In this document: positions 8,867 through 17,714 of the stretch, piece by piece
Layout of the letters: each line of letters starts with the position of its first letter
Numbering within the stretch: the stretch's first letter is position 1
Assembly: GCA_900752335.1 (NCBI GenBank)
Contig: CAADUZ010000023.1
Coordinates: 1-64,000 of the forward strand
From: Clostridia bacterium
Lineage (GTDB): Bacteria; Bacillota; Clostridia; TANB77; CAG-508
Direction of reading: 5' to 3'
Length of the DNA: 64,000 nt
Made by a program: the position numbers and the translations under genes
The notes under the pieces: generated by a model
What the model was told of the DNA's origin: nothing
Seen by the model: the letters and a program-made list of their open reading frames with translations, nothing else
Database searches by the model: none

Positions 8867-10120
8867 TCAGCTTTCAGGATTTACATAAAGCTGGAGGCGG
8901 AAGGAACCGTAGGTGTTGCTAAAGCTCGTACTGCTGCCGTAACGATCAGCTGCATAGTTGACGCTATCGTTGTAAACACCACCTCTAATGACACAAGGAG
9001 CGCTGTAGTAGCCTGAGTACTCTGTTGTCCATTCCAAACAATTACCTAACATATCAAAAATATTTGAATATTTATCCGATATTTCCTCTTCTACTGTATA
9101 TGCACCTGTTTGTGTTCTACCACCTGTTGCTATATTTCCATAAGTACTATCATTTGTTGTTGCTAATAGATATCCTTCTTCAGTCGTCTGACAAATGAAG
9201 TTTAATGCTGTATCCCATGCATAGCCACTTATTAATTCACTTGTTACATATTTATTTTCATTATACATTAATTCTGCTTGGTCTCTTGCTTGGTCTCTTG
9301 TTACATATACATATGGATATTTATTTGCTTGCACTAATGGCATTGTTAATGGATCTGTCTTTGCTGTTCTTTCTACTTCGGTTCCGGCTTCATAACGCCC
9401 TATATAAAATCCTTTGTTGGTTGTAGCACTTGTTTTGAAAGCATCTATTTGGTCTTTTGCTACTGAATTTTCATTTCCTTCGCCATAATAATATGTGTCT
9501 ATTACTTCATCTCCATTTACTGGTGTTGGCTCTGCTACTACATTTTTATCTGCCCAGTCTCTTCTACTTAATTCATTCGTTAGTTTTCCTGCAGAATTTA
9601 TTGTATCAGATACGTTATATTCTCCTACTGGTATCCATACGAATTGATTATTATTACTATCCTCTATTACTATTCCCTCTTCTACTTTTGTTCCACTATC
9701 TTCTGCTATATTAAATCCTCCTGGGACTGTTACTGGATTATCTAAATCGTCTGTTATTGTTGTTGTATCCTCAAATGGCGTTCCACTTTCTTTTGCTTCT
9801 TCTACTTCACTTTTTTCTTCTGGTGGAGTTGTTGTTCCTGTTCCAGCAAGTACACCGTTTATGAACTCTTCAGCTCCTTTTAATTCGTCTTGCTCATCTT
9901 TTTGTGCTTGTTCTGTTAATTCTTTTCCTTCTTGTGCCCTTTGAATTAAGCCACCTTCTCCAAACACTAGTGTTATTGTTACTGTAGCTAGGATTATTAA
10001 TATTATAATTGTTATTACTAGTGCAATTAAGGTTATACCTCTTTCTTTACTATACATTTTTGAAGTTCTTTGAAGATTTGTTTTGCTTGTCTTTTTATTT
10101 AGCTCATTTGTTTCTTTCAT
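8867..10120 (-). CDS. Pilin-like N-terminus fused to FGE/C-type-lectin-like domain with DGR-like variable 3' end (paralogue 2)
   Basis: A 417-residue paralogue of the preceding gene. Residues about 27-50 form the prepilin-like leader (ERG|ITLIALVITIIIL, Ala at +5). Then come a linker, FVWIPVGEYNV, GFYIGRYEAG, SGYAWDTALNFICQ, DMLGNCLEWTTEYS, CVIRGGVY, AADRYG and GSFRLQLYV, the complete FGE-sulfatase/C-type lectin pattern used by many DGR target proteins. From EWTTEYS to the stop the base composition changes abruptly: codons such as TAC, GGC, AGC, GTC, AAC and ACC dominate, against A/T-ending codons elsewhere. This is what adenine-directed mutagenesis of AAC codons in a template repeat leaves behind. 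No reverse transcriptase or template repeat is seen in the window. AAAGGAG precedes ATG 10120. Confidence 0.82.
   Translation of the reverse strand: MKETNELNKKTSKTNLQRTSKMYSKERGITLIALVITIIILIILATVTITLVFGEGGLIQRAQEGKELTEQAQKDEQDELKGAEEFINGVLAGTGTTTPPEEKSEVEEAKESGTPFEDTTTITDDLDNPVTVPGGFNIAEDSGTKVEEGIVIEDSNNNQFVWIPVGEYNVSDTINSAGKLTNELSRRDWADKNVVAEPTPVNGDEVIDTYYYGEGNENSVAKDQIDAFKTSATTNKGFYIGRYEAGTEVERTAKTDPLTMPLVQANKYPYVYVTRDQARDQAELMYNENKYVTSELISGYAWDTALNFICQTTEEGYLLATTNDSTYGNIATGGRTQTGAYTVEEEISDKYSNIFDMLGNCLEWTTEYSGYYSAPCVIRGGVYNDSVNYAADRYGSSTSFSNTYGSFRLQLYVNPES
8882..9031 (-). other. Candidate DGR variable repeat (VR)
   Basis: About 150 bases at the 3' end of the paralogue-2 gene, with near 50% GC by eye and a strong excess of NNC codons, ending in a short stretch (AGCTTTATGTAAATCCTGAA on the coding strand) that is identical in paralogue 1 and could be the constant homing end. 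The matching region of paralogue 1 is AT-rich and is not diversified in the same way. Confidence 0.6.
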
Positions 10121-10314
10121 TTTTCTTTTCTCCTTTCTTATGTACCTTTTTCTTTTTAGTCTTATCCGTTTTGTTTCTTTTTATACATTTATTCAATTAA
10201 TAGTTTTTTCGTACTTTGACCGTTTATACTTCCAGTACGCTTTTATTTTATACTAATAGTTTTATTTTTACAATACTTTTTACTAAATTAATTTTACTTT
10301 TTCCAATTTTTTCC

Positions 10315-10343
10315 TTGAATATTTTTTATATGTGGTATAAAAT
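10315..10343 (+). promoter_or_regulatory. Probable sigma-A promoter of the acyl-CoA synthetase gene
   Basis: TTGAAT at 10315-10320 and TAAAAT at 10338-10343 with a 17-base spacer, 40 bases before the ATG. The two genes around the gap diverge here. I see nothing else distinct in 10121-10314. Confidence 0.4.
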
Positions 10344-10383
10344 AGTGCTAAAATAAATAGTTTTAATTTTGAAAGGGTTTAAT

Positions 10384-12108
10384 ATGAAGTATAAAAGAAA
10401 GTTGTATGATGCTGATAAAATAAATGATTTTAGAGAGTTAATTGATAGGTACTCAAAGCTATATTCTAATAAGGTTGCTTTTGAATACAAGGAAACTCCA
10501 AGTTCTAAAGAGCATATTAAAATTACTTATTCACAATTTGCAAGTGATATAAAATCACTTGGTACTGCTCTTATAAATCTTGGTCTTTCTCAAAAGAAAA
10601 TTGCAATTATTTCTCCTAATAGGTATGAGTGGTGTGTGAGTTATTTGGCAATAACTACTTCTGATATGGTTGTTGTTCCTTTAGATAGGGCTCTTCCTGA
10701 TAACGAGATAGAAAGCCTTATTATTAGAAGTAAAGCAGAAGCAGTTATTTTTGATAAGAAGTATAGTGAAGTATTTTCTAAAATTGCTAAAGAGAAAAAG
10801 TCTAATTTAAGCCACTTTATTTGCATGGATGATTTAGCTGATTTTGCAACTTATTCTAATTTAATACAAAAAGGGCATTCTTTGCTATTAAATGGAGATA
10901 ATAAATATGACAATGTAAAGATAGATAACAAGAAAATGTCTATTATGCTTTTTACTTCTGGTACAACTTCAATTTCAAAGGCTGTTGCACTTTCGCAGTC
11001 TAATATTTGCGAGGATATTTATGCTTTAGCACAAATGACTGATATTAGGAAAGAAGATACTTTCTTATCATTTTTACCTTTGCACCATACTTTTGAATCT
11101 ACTTGTACTTTTTTATATGGTTCATATTCTGGTATAACTATTGCATTTTGCGATGGGCTAAAATATGTGCAAAAAAATCTAGCAGAGTTTAAGGTTACTG
11201 GTTTTGTATGTGTACCATTAATGCTAGAGATTATGTATAAAAAGATTAAAAAAGGTATTGAAGAGCAAGGTAAAGCAAAGCTTGTTGCTACTATGACTAA
11301 AATTAGTAATGGTTTGCTTAAAATAGGTATTGATATACGTAGAAAAGTATTTAAGCAAATACTAGATAATTTAGGTGGAAAGCTTCGTATATTAATTGCT
11401 GGTGGTGCTGCCATGAGTAAAGAGGCAATTCAAGGATTTTTAGATTTAGGTATTAATTTGCTTCAAGGATATGGCTTAACTGAAACTTCTCCTGTTGTTG
11501 CTGGAGAAAATGATAAATTTAAAAGGTGTGGCTCTGTAGGCTTTCCTCTTCCTGGTATTAATGTAAAAATTGATAACCCAAATAGTGAAGGAATTGGAGA
11601 AGTTGCTGTACAAGCACCTACAGTAATGCTTGAATATGTAGATAACCCAGAAGCAACTAATGAAGTTTTAAAAGATAACTGGTTTTATACAGGAGATTTA
11701 GGATATTTTGATAAAGATGGATTTTTGTTTATTACCGGTAGAAAGAAAGACGTAATAGTACTTAAGAATGGTAAAAATATTTTCCCAGAAGAACTTGAAA
11801 TGCTTATTAACAAACTTCCTTATGTTTCTGAAAGTATGGTATTTGGACGTCCATTAGAAGATGGAGATTACAAAATTTGTGCTAAAATTGTGTATAATGA
11901 AGATTATATAGCTGAAAACATGGCAAACCTTTCAAAAGAAGAGTTATTTAATAAAGTATGGGAAGATATAAAGGAAAATGTAAATCACAAAATGCCTGCA
12001 TATAAATATATTCGTGAAATTATTTTAAGTAAAACACCTCTAATTAAAACTACAACTCAAAAAGTAAAAAGACATGAAGAATTAAAAATTATTTTAGAAG
12101 GAAACTAG
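10384..12108 (+). CDS. AMP-dependent synthetase/ligase (long-chain acyl-CoA synthetase-like)
   Basis: ANL-superfamily adenylating enzyme of 574 residues that would activate a carboxylic acid with ATP, probably a fatty acid, and load it on CoA. The P-loop is MLFTSGTTSISKAV (canonical TSGTTGxPK with substitutions), followed by LLQGYGLTETSPVV, WFYTGDLGYFDKDG, the hinge GRKKDVIVLKNGKNIFPEELE, and the C-terminal catalytic Lys in TTTQKVKRHEEL. I start at ATG 10384, preceded by GAAAGGG; a TTG at 10369 lies before that RBS. It is a single gene, convergent with rng, from which a long hairpin separates it. Substrate is not determinable here. Confidence 0.88.
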   Translation: MKYKRKLYDADKINDFRELIDRYSKLYSNKVAFEYKETPSSKEHIKITYSQFASDIKSLGTALINLGLSQKKIAIISPNRYEWCVSYLAITTSDMVVVPLDRALPDNEIESLIIRSKAEAVIFDKKYSEVFSKIAKEKKSNLSHFICMDDLADFATYSNLIQKGHSLLLNGDNKYDNVKIDNKKMSIMLFTSGTTSISKAVALSQSNICEDIYALAQMTDIRKEDTFLSFLPLHHTFESTCTFLYGSYSGITIAFCDGLKYVQKNLAEFKVTGFVCVPLMLEIMYKKIKKGIEEQGKAKLVATMTKISNGLLKIGIDIRRKVFKQILDNLGGKLRILIAGGAAMSKEAIQGFLDLGINLLQGYGLTETSPVVAGENDKFKRCGSVGFPLPGINVKIDNPNSEGIGEVAVQAPTVMLEYVDNPEATNEVLKDNWFYTGDLGYFDKDGFLFITGRKKDVIVLKNGKNIFPEELEMLINKLPYVSESMVFGRPLEDGDYKICAKIVYNEDYIAENMANLSKEELFNKVWEDIKENVNHKMPAYKYIREIILSKTPLIKTTTQKVKRHEELKIILEGN

Positions 12109-12123
12109 TTAATAATATCTTAC

Positions 12124-12267
12124 AAATTAATGTTGTACAAATTTTTATTTGAGTGCTTAAGGTGGGGACCAGCAAGTTTACAAACTGTTAAACAAAACTT
12201 TAGTTTTAGTTTATACAGTTTGTACGCTGCTGGGGGCCGAAAATAAAAATTCGTACAACATTAATTT
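12124..12267. repeat. 144-bp near-perfect palindrome between convergent genes
   Basis: Outer arms of 27 bp (12124-12150 and 12241-12267) differ at one base; inner arms pair CAGCA...TACAAACTGT with ACAGTTTGTA...TGCTG. The whole folds as one long bulged hairpin. It carries GACCAGCAAG, shared with the element at 1754-1929. It lies between the stops of the acyl-CoA synthetase gene and rng, so it could end both transcripts, but its size and the shared motif suggest a small mobile repeat. Confidence 0.75.
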
Positions 12268-12287
12268 GGTTTTATCTTTATTATATT

Positions 12288-13478
12288 TTAATCATTACTA
12301 CACATATGTTTACGTGTCATTTCTAGTAAATTTAATTTAGAAAATCCTACTATTTGTGTTTTTGATCTATCTTTTTTTAGATTTTCTTTAAGTAATTCTA
12401 TTATTTTCTCTTCGTTTTCTTTGTCTTGCATGTCTATATAATCTATTATAATTATGCCGCCAATATCTCTTAAACGAAGTTGTCTTGCTATTTCTATTGT
12501 TGCTTCTTTATTTACTACAAATATTGTTTGTTCTAAATCTTTTTTTCCAGTGAATTTTCCTGAATTTACGTCTATTGCAGTTAATGCTTCTGTTTTATCT
12601 ATTGTAATAAATCCTCCACATTTTAGCCAAATTTTTCTGTTTTCTAATTCTTCTAGCTGGTATTTTAGGTCATACATATTTAATATGTTCTGTATTAATT
12701 CTATTTTAATGTCTTTTCCTTCTTCTTGTAATCTTTGCCTTATTTTGTCATATATTTTTTCGCTATTCACGCAAATTCTTTTTAAATCTTGGTCTATTAA
12801 ATCTGTAAGTATTCTATCTAATATTCCTTCACTTTCGTATAGAAGTTTTGGTTTTAGATTTGCATTTTGTTTTGCCTTATTGTATTCTTTTTCTATTTTC
12901 TTATATTTTTCTATAGTTTTTTCTATGTCTTTTACTATATCTTCTTTGCCTTTTCCTATGCTAGAAGTTCTAATAATTGCACCATAACCTTTTGGAAGAA
13001 CTTCTTTTAGAATTGCTTTTAATCTTGCTCTTTCTTTCTCGTCATCTATTTTTTGTGAAAGAGTTATAAATTTTTCATTTGGCATTAGAACTGTAAATCT
13101 TCCTGGTATGCTTAAATGAGTTGATATTCTAGCACCTTTTTTGTTTGTACTATCTTTTTTTATTTGTACCAAAATTGGCATTCCTGTTTTTAAGTAATCT
13201 TTTATATTATACTTTGCAAAGTTTTCATTTTTGTTACCTGTTTCATTGCTTACTTTTGGTATTACGTCCCTTATATGTATAAATGTATTTTTATCTTTTC
13301 CAATGTCCACAAATGCAGCCTGCATCCCCGGTAATACATTTTCTACAATTCCAAGAAAAATATCTCCTTCCATTCTTTCTTGTTCTGGTGTTTCTTCATA
13401 TTTTTCTATTAATTTTCCATTCTCTACTAATAATATTTTTTTGTTGTCATTATCAGTATTTACTAATAATTCTTGCAT
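12288..13478 (-). CDS. rng: Ribonuclease E/G family protein, short form
   Basis: Endoribonuclease for rRNA processing and mRNA decay. It has the S1 domain near the start (GDIFLGIVENVLPGMQAAFVDIG) and the catalytic DNase I-like part with WLKCGGFITIDKTEALTAIDVNSGKFTG, whose two Asp bind metal. It ends at LNLLEMTRKHMCSND, right where the Zn-link (CPxC) should begin. Only one Cys is left, so the dimerising zinc link and everything after are missing. Length is 396 residues against about 490 for RNase G. I start at ATG 13478 with AGGAAGGG upstream; the frame opens earlier and overlaps pth. The ending codons contain no CGG and no obvious frameshift. Confidence 0.88.
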   Translation of the reverse strand: MQELLVNTDNDNKKILLVENGKLIEKYEETPEQERMEGDIFLGIVENVLPGMQAAFVDIGKDKNTFIHIRDVIPKVSNETGNKNENFAKYNIKDYLKTGMPILVQIKKDSTNKKGARISTHLSIPGRFTVLMPNEKFITLSQKIDDEKERARLKAILKEVLPKGYGAIIRTSSIGKGKEDIVKDIEKTIEKYKKIEKEYNKAKQNANLKPKLLYESEGILDRILTDLIDQDLKRICVNSEKIYDKIRQRLQEEGKDIKIELIQNILNMYDLKYQLEELENRKIWLKCGGFITIDKTEALTAIDVNSGKFTGKKDLEQTIFVVNKEATIEIARQLRLRDIGGIIIIDYIDMQDKENEEKIIELLKENLKKDRSKTQIVGFSKLNLLEMTRKHMCSND

Positions 13479-13503
13479 ATTATCCCTTCCTGCTTTTACC
13501 TTT

Positions 13504-14061
13504 TTAGTTATATACATTCATTGTATTATCTATTCCATTTTTTATCCAATATTCTACAGCTTTCACAGCTAAATCTTGTCCGTTTTGTAAATTAACAAAT
13601 TCTTCATCGTCTATTTTTCCAATTACATAGTCTATTCTATCAAATTCGTCTTTTGGTCTTCCTATTCCTACTCTTATCCTTGGAAAATCTTCTGAATTTA
13701 AGTTATTTACTATGGATTTCATTCCATTATGTGAGCCCGGTCCACCTTTTGCTCTTACTCTAATACTTCCTATGTCTGTGTCCATGTCGTCATATATTAC
13801 AATAACGTTTTCTAATGGCTCTTTATAGAAGTTTACAAACTCTTTTACCGCTTCTCCACTATTATTCATATATGTTTGTGGTTTTATTAAAATCACTTTT
13901 TCTCCTTCTATTATTCCAGTACCATATATTGCATTAAATTTGGTTCTGTTTAAACTTATTTCGTGCTTACCTGCTAGTTTATTTATAACGTCAAAACCCA
14001 TGTTATGCCTTGTATTAGAATATTCTGGCTCTGGATTTCCAAGTCCTATAATTATATACAT
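13504..14061 (-). CDS. pth: Peptidyl-tRNA hydrolase
   Basis: Hydrolyses peptidyl-tRNA released from stalled ribosomes. The order of motifs is canonical: YIIIGLGNPEPEYSNTRHNMGFDV with the catalytic His, KPQTYMNNSGEAV, VIYDDMDTDIGSIRVRAKGGPGSHNGMKSI, and FPRIRVGIGRP. About 185 residues, normal length. I choose ATG 14061, twelve bases after AGAGGA; earlier ATGs at 14082 and 14073 lack a spaced RBS. It precedes rng by a small gap. Confidence 0.95.
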   Translation of the reverse strand: MYIIIGLGNPEPEYSNTRHNMGFDVINKLAGKHEISLNRTKFNAIYGTGIIEGEKVILIKPQTYMNNSGEAVKEFVNFYKEPLENVIVIYDDMDTDIGSIRVRAKGGPGSHNGMKSIVNNLNSEDFPRIRVGIGRPKDEFDRIDYVIGKIDDEEFVNLQNGQDLAVKAVEYWIKNGIDNTMNVYN

Positions 14062-14114
14062 ATTTTCGTACATTCCTCTCATTTTGCATATTATACTTTG
14101 AATTATACATATTT

Positions 14115-14570
14115 TTATACATACAATTCAAAATATCTTGCACCTTCTTCTTCGTTATATAACTCATCTATTTGAGTGAAACCTCTTTTTAAATAAAAAT
14201 GTATTGCACTTTCTAATTTGTCATAAGTTCCAAGAAAGATTCTGTTAAAATCACTCTCTTTTGCTGTTTTCATTGCTTTACCATATAATTCTTTTGATAG
14301 CCCTGTTCCTCTATAGTCTTTTCTTACATATAGCTTTTTTATTTCTGCTTCTGTATCATTGTGCTTTCTTAATGCTATAGTTCCTATTATATTATCATTT
14401 TCGTCTAATGCAATCCATAAGTTGCTACCATTTTCAATATATTTATGGTTATTTTGTTCTTTTAATCCTTCTCTAAATTGCTCAAAACCATATTCCTCAA
14501 CAAAAACTGATATAATGAAGTTATTTACTTCGTCATTATATCTATCCTCAAATTTTTTAATTATATACAT
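14115..14570 (-). CDS. GNAT family N-acetyltransferase
   Basis: 151 residues with the GCN5-related fold: LWIALDENDNIIGTIAL, then the acetyl-CoA loop VRKDYRGTGLSKELYGKAM (Q/RxxGxG/A), then FLGTYDKLESAIHFYLKRGF and a terminal FELYV strand. AAGGGTGAT precedes ATG 14570. The acceptor substrate is unknown. It lies between the glycosyltransferase cluster and pth, with no tight coupling to either. Confidence 0.88.
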   Translation of the reverse strand: MYIIKKFEDRYNDEVNNFIISVFVEEYGFEQFREGLKEQNNHKYIENGSNLWIALDENDNIIGTIALRKHNDTEAEIKKLYVRKDYRGTGLSKELYGKAMKTAKESDFNRIFLGTYDKLESAIHFYLKRGFTQIDELYNEEEGARYFELYV

Positions 14571-14598
14571 TTAAATCACCCTTACTTTTACATAATTG

Positions 14599-14651
14599 GC
14601 AATTTCTTTGTTGTACTATTATATATTTCGCATAGTACCAAAGAAAGTTGC
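14599..14651. terminator. Imperfect inverted repeat after the glycosyltransferase cluster
   Basis: Arms of about 20 bases (14599-14619 and 14632-14651, ending in ...TACTAT / ATAGTA...) enclose a 12-base AT loop. It lies just below the last glycosyltransferase gene and above the GNAT gene and probably ends or processes the cluster's transcript. No strong T-run follows. Confidence 0.4.
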
Positions 14652-14768
14652 ACTTAATCTTCAACTCCTATCTTTGTTTTAAAGTTTCAATAACTTTAAT
14701 TTTATTTTTGACTCATATAGTCAAATCTTTTGTTTTACTATGTTGCTTTATATTTTCATATTTATTTC

Positions 14769-15561
14769 TTACATTGAATAATAAATATCTTCTAATCGTT
14801 TTTTAATCATGTCTATTTCTCTTTTTATTCTTAAATTTATTTCTTTAGTATCTTCTTTTTTCTTTATTTCCATCATATCTTTTATATTGTCTACTGTATC
14901 ATAGATATTTTTTAAATTAAGTGTTGTAGTCATACTATTTTTCCTTCCACTAATATAGTGGTAAACTGGGAAATCTGCTATTAAGTATTTTTCCGACTTC
15001 ATTACACCATTATATACGAAAAGTACGTCTTCATAATATCTATTTTCTACAAATCTTACATTGTTTCTATTTAGGAAATCTAAATTCCAGCACTTGCTCC
15101 ATACATTTGGGTAAATATCTTCTCCTGCCTTATATTCTTTTGTGCATGTTTCTTCAGTTGGAATTACAAATTCATCTCTATTCCCACCTATTTTGAAGCC
15201 CATGTACACTATATCTACTGTTTGATTTCCAATTAAATTGTTTACTTTTGTAAGTACGTCGTTTGCATATAGGAAATCGTCGGCATCTAGGAAAACTACA
15301 TATTCACCATTTGCATTATCAAGGCCAGTATTTCTAGCACCACCGGGAGGCTTTGTTATCCTTATGTGATATTAACTTTACATTATCATACTTATTTTCA
15401 TATTTTTTTACTATATCTGCTGTGTTGTCTGTTGATGCATCATCTACTACTATTAATTCATAGTCTTTAAAATCCTGTTCTAACACACTATTAATCGCTT
15501 TTTCTACATAATTTTGCACATTATATGCAGGTATAATCACACTAAATCTTTTTCTTTCCAT
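14769..15561 (-). CDS. Family 2 glycosyltransferase read through a CGG +1 frameshift
   Basis: GT-A-fold glycosyltransferase of 263 residues if the ribosome shifts +1 at the CGG codon 15345-15343. Frame one gives FSVIIPAYNVQNYVEKAINSV and IVVDDASTDNT up to HKDNKAS, then CGG TGG TGC TAG. Skipping the C gives GGARNTGLDNANGEYVVFLDADD, so the joined motif NKAS-GGARNTGL has exactly the spacing of the family's NKGxxxARNxG. The C-terminal part has SKCWNLDFL, a YYEDVLFV segment and a basic amphipathic tail. It overlaps the upstream GT4 gene by about 20 bases. A conventional annotation would give two fragments (15334-15561, 14769-15209). Confidence 0.85.
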
Positions 15562-16717
15562 TTTTCCTCCCTTCTTCTTTGCTTGCCGGTCCTTCTTTTA
15601 TTTTATATTCTTTTTCGTTTATTATTGAATCAAATAATTCTATTAAATTATTTGCTGCTACACTGCCTGTCCATTTTTCTGTAATGTATGTATATGCATT
15701 TTTTCCTAGTTTGCATCTTAATTCTTTATTATTTATTAGTAATTTTACTTTGTCTTCTAATTCCTTATACGTTGTGTATATAAGTCCTGTTTCCCCGTCT
15801 TTTATTAAGAATGGTACTGATCCCATCTTTTTATTTGCAACTAAAGCACATGCTGCGTTCATAGATTCGTTTATTACTGCTCCCCAGCCTTCTTGGCTGT
15901 CGCTTGTTCCTATGAATATATTGGCTCTTTCCATATAGTCTTTTACTTTATCGCTTGGTACTTGTCCTACTATTTCAAGTACGTCCTCTAGTCCTAGTTT
16001 TTTTACTTTTTTTCTTGTTTTTTCTTCTAATTTTCCTGTTCCTAGCATTTTTATATGGAAGTTATATTTCTGTTTTTTCAATCTTCGAGCTAGTTTTACT
16101 ACTACTTCCGGATGCTTCCATTTTAGAAACCTTGCAACCCATATTATTTCTATTTTATTATTTTGCTCTTTTTTCTCTATTAATTTATTAATATCGTATT
16201 TATTGGTTTCAAGGAAATATCCCCATTTATATATTTTGTCTTTATATAATCCTAAAAAGTTAAAGTCTTTTGCTCCATAAGCATTTGCACATAACATATA
16301 TAGATTTTTGTTTTTTCTATATTTTATGTGCCTATCATAAAATAGTTTTAATTTTTCTTTATTAAACACAGTTTTAAAAAAGCCGTCTGGAAATATAAAT
16401 ACTCTTGCTCTATATCTAAAAGTTAGTTTGTCTTGTTTTAGCCTTTCTTCTAATATTTCATCGGTTGTTGAACCTATTATTGCAACGTCACTTTCTAGTG
16501 TAAGTTTTTTTGCTAGATTTTTGCTTTCTTCACTTTCATATGCTTTTACAACAAAATCATATTCATTATCTAAATCTTTAAAGCCTAATTTTAATCTCCA
16601 TTCAAATATCTTTACTGTAGATATAAATTTAAAATTATCCCCCAGCCTTTTTTGCATTTCTAAACAAAATGGTACTTGATGGTGAGTTAAAAAGTTAGAA
16701 ATAAATACAACCTTCAT
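15542..16717 (-). CDS. Family 4 (GT-B) glycosyltransferase
   Basis: About 391 residues. The N-terminal half begins KVVFISNFLTHHQVPFCLEMQKRLGD; the C-terminal donor-binding half has IIWVARFLKWKHPEVVVKLA, LEIVGQVPSDKVKDYMERANIFIGTS and the retaining GT4 motif GWGAVINESMNAACALVANKKMGSVPFLIKDGETGLIY (the E-x7-E region). I prefer ATG 16717, with AGAGGG properly spaced, to 16723. It overlaps the next gene's start. Member of the capsule or exopolysaccharide-like cluster; donor and acceptor sugars cannot be told. Confidence 0.88.
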   Translation of the reverse strand: MKVVFISNFLTHHQVPFCLEMQKRLGDNFKFISTVKIFEWRLKLGFKDLDNEYDFVVKAYESEESKNLAKKLTLESDVAIIGSTTDEILEERLKQDKLTFRYRARVFIFPDGFFKTVFNKEKLKLFYDRHIKYRKNKNLYMLCANAYGAKDFNFLGLYKDKIYKWGYFLETNKYDINKLIEKKEQNNKIEIIWVARFLKWKHPEVVVKLARRLKKQKYNFHIKMLGTGKLEEKTRKKVKKLGLEDVLEIVGQVPSDKVKDYMERANIFIGTSDSQEGWGAVINESMNAACALVANKKMGSVPFLIKDGETGLIYTTYKELEDKVKLLINNKELRCKLGKNAYTYITEKWTGSVAANNLIELFDSIINEKEYKIKEGPASKEEGRKNGKKKI

Positions 16718-16729
16718 ATCCATTCCCTC

Positions 16730-17697
16730 TTATTCTTTACAAGCTATTTTTAATGCTTCATAGAATTCTTCCTTTATTTTATCATATTCTTTCTTATTTA
16801 CTTTATCCTCCGCTATTTTTGCTTTTTCTTCAAATTTACTTTTTATATATTCATATACTCTTTTTTTATCTTGAATATCTTGTGATTTGCTTGTTTTTTC
16901 TGTTAATTCTATTCCGTATCCTAAATATCTAATTAGTATTTTTTCTATTAGTTCGTTATTTCCTTTGTCTTTAAAAAACTCATACACTTCATCATATACG
17001 TCCAAAGTATCGTGTACTCTTTTTTCTTTAAAACTAGCTCTCATAACACTTTCTTCGCTTTGGACATATGCATACATTATATCTGGTGTTGATATAATTT
17101 TTTACTGTTATACATAAGTTTATACATTATAAATTCGTCGTCTATTATACGATTTATAGGAAACTTTGCTTCATTAAATAATTCACTTCTGTATAGTTTG
17201 TTAGTTACAATTACAGAATTTATATATTCTATTTCGTCCTCGCCATAAAGTACTAGCAATTTTTCCATATTGGTATATTCTTTTTTCGTTCCTGTATTTG
17301 TAAATACATTTTCGTCGTAACCGCTTACTCTTTTATAGTGACCTTCTACTATATCTGCATTTTCTTCTTCTATCATTTTGTACATTCTTTCGTAATAATC
17401 GCTACACACATAGTCGTCAGAGTCAACAAAAGAGATATACCTTCCTTTAGCTTCAGCTATCCCCGTATTTCTAGCACTACCTGCGCCTCTGTTTTCAGTA
17501 CTAATTAATTTTATTCTATTATCTAGTTTAACATATTTTTCACATATAGCTTTTGTATTGTCTGTTGAACCGTCATTTACAATAATTATTTCAAAATTTC
17601 TATATGTTTGATTAATTATACTTTGTATACATTTTTCTATATACTTTCCGGCATTATATGCAGGTATTACTATACTAATACAAGGTAAGCTTTCCAT
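16730..17697 (-). pseudogene. Family 2 glycosyltransferase interrupted by a one-base loss in an A-run
   Basis: The first frame (17697 down to a stop at 17077) encodes a normal GT2 N-terminus: ISIVIPAYNAGKYIEKCI, IIVNDGSTDNT, RGAGSARNTG, ISFVDSDDY. It goes out of frame after KLMYNSKK. The rest (IISTPDIMYAYVQSEESVMRASF...) continues in another frame. The break is at six A on the coding strand (17103-17098); seven A would restore one open frame of about 320 residues. Unlike the other split genes here there is no CGG, and the shift is of opposite sign. It may be a true lesion, a phase-variable tract, transcriptional slippage or a sequence error. AAGGAG precedes the start. Confidence 0.7.
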
Positions 17698-17714
17698 GGC
17701 ATATCTCCTTTATA

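Noticed and set aside
7281..10383. A DGR reverse transcriptase or template repeat next to the variable gene
   Set aside because: I read the gaps and genes around it on both strands and found no reverse transcriptase and no near-copy of the variable segment.
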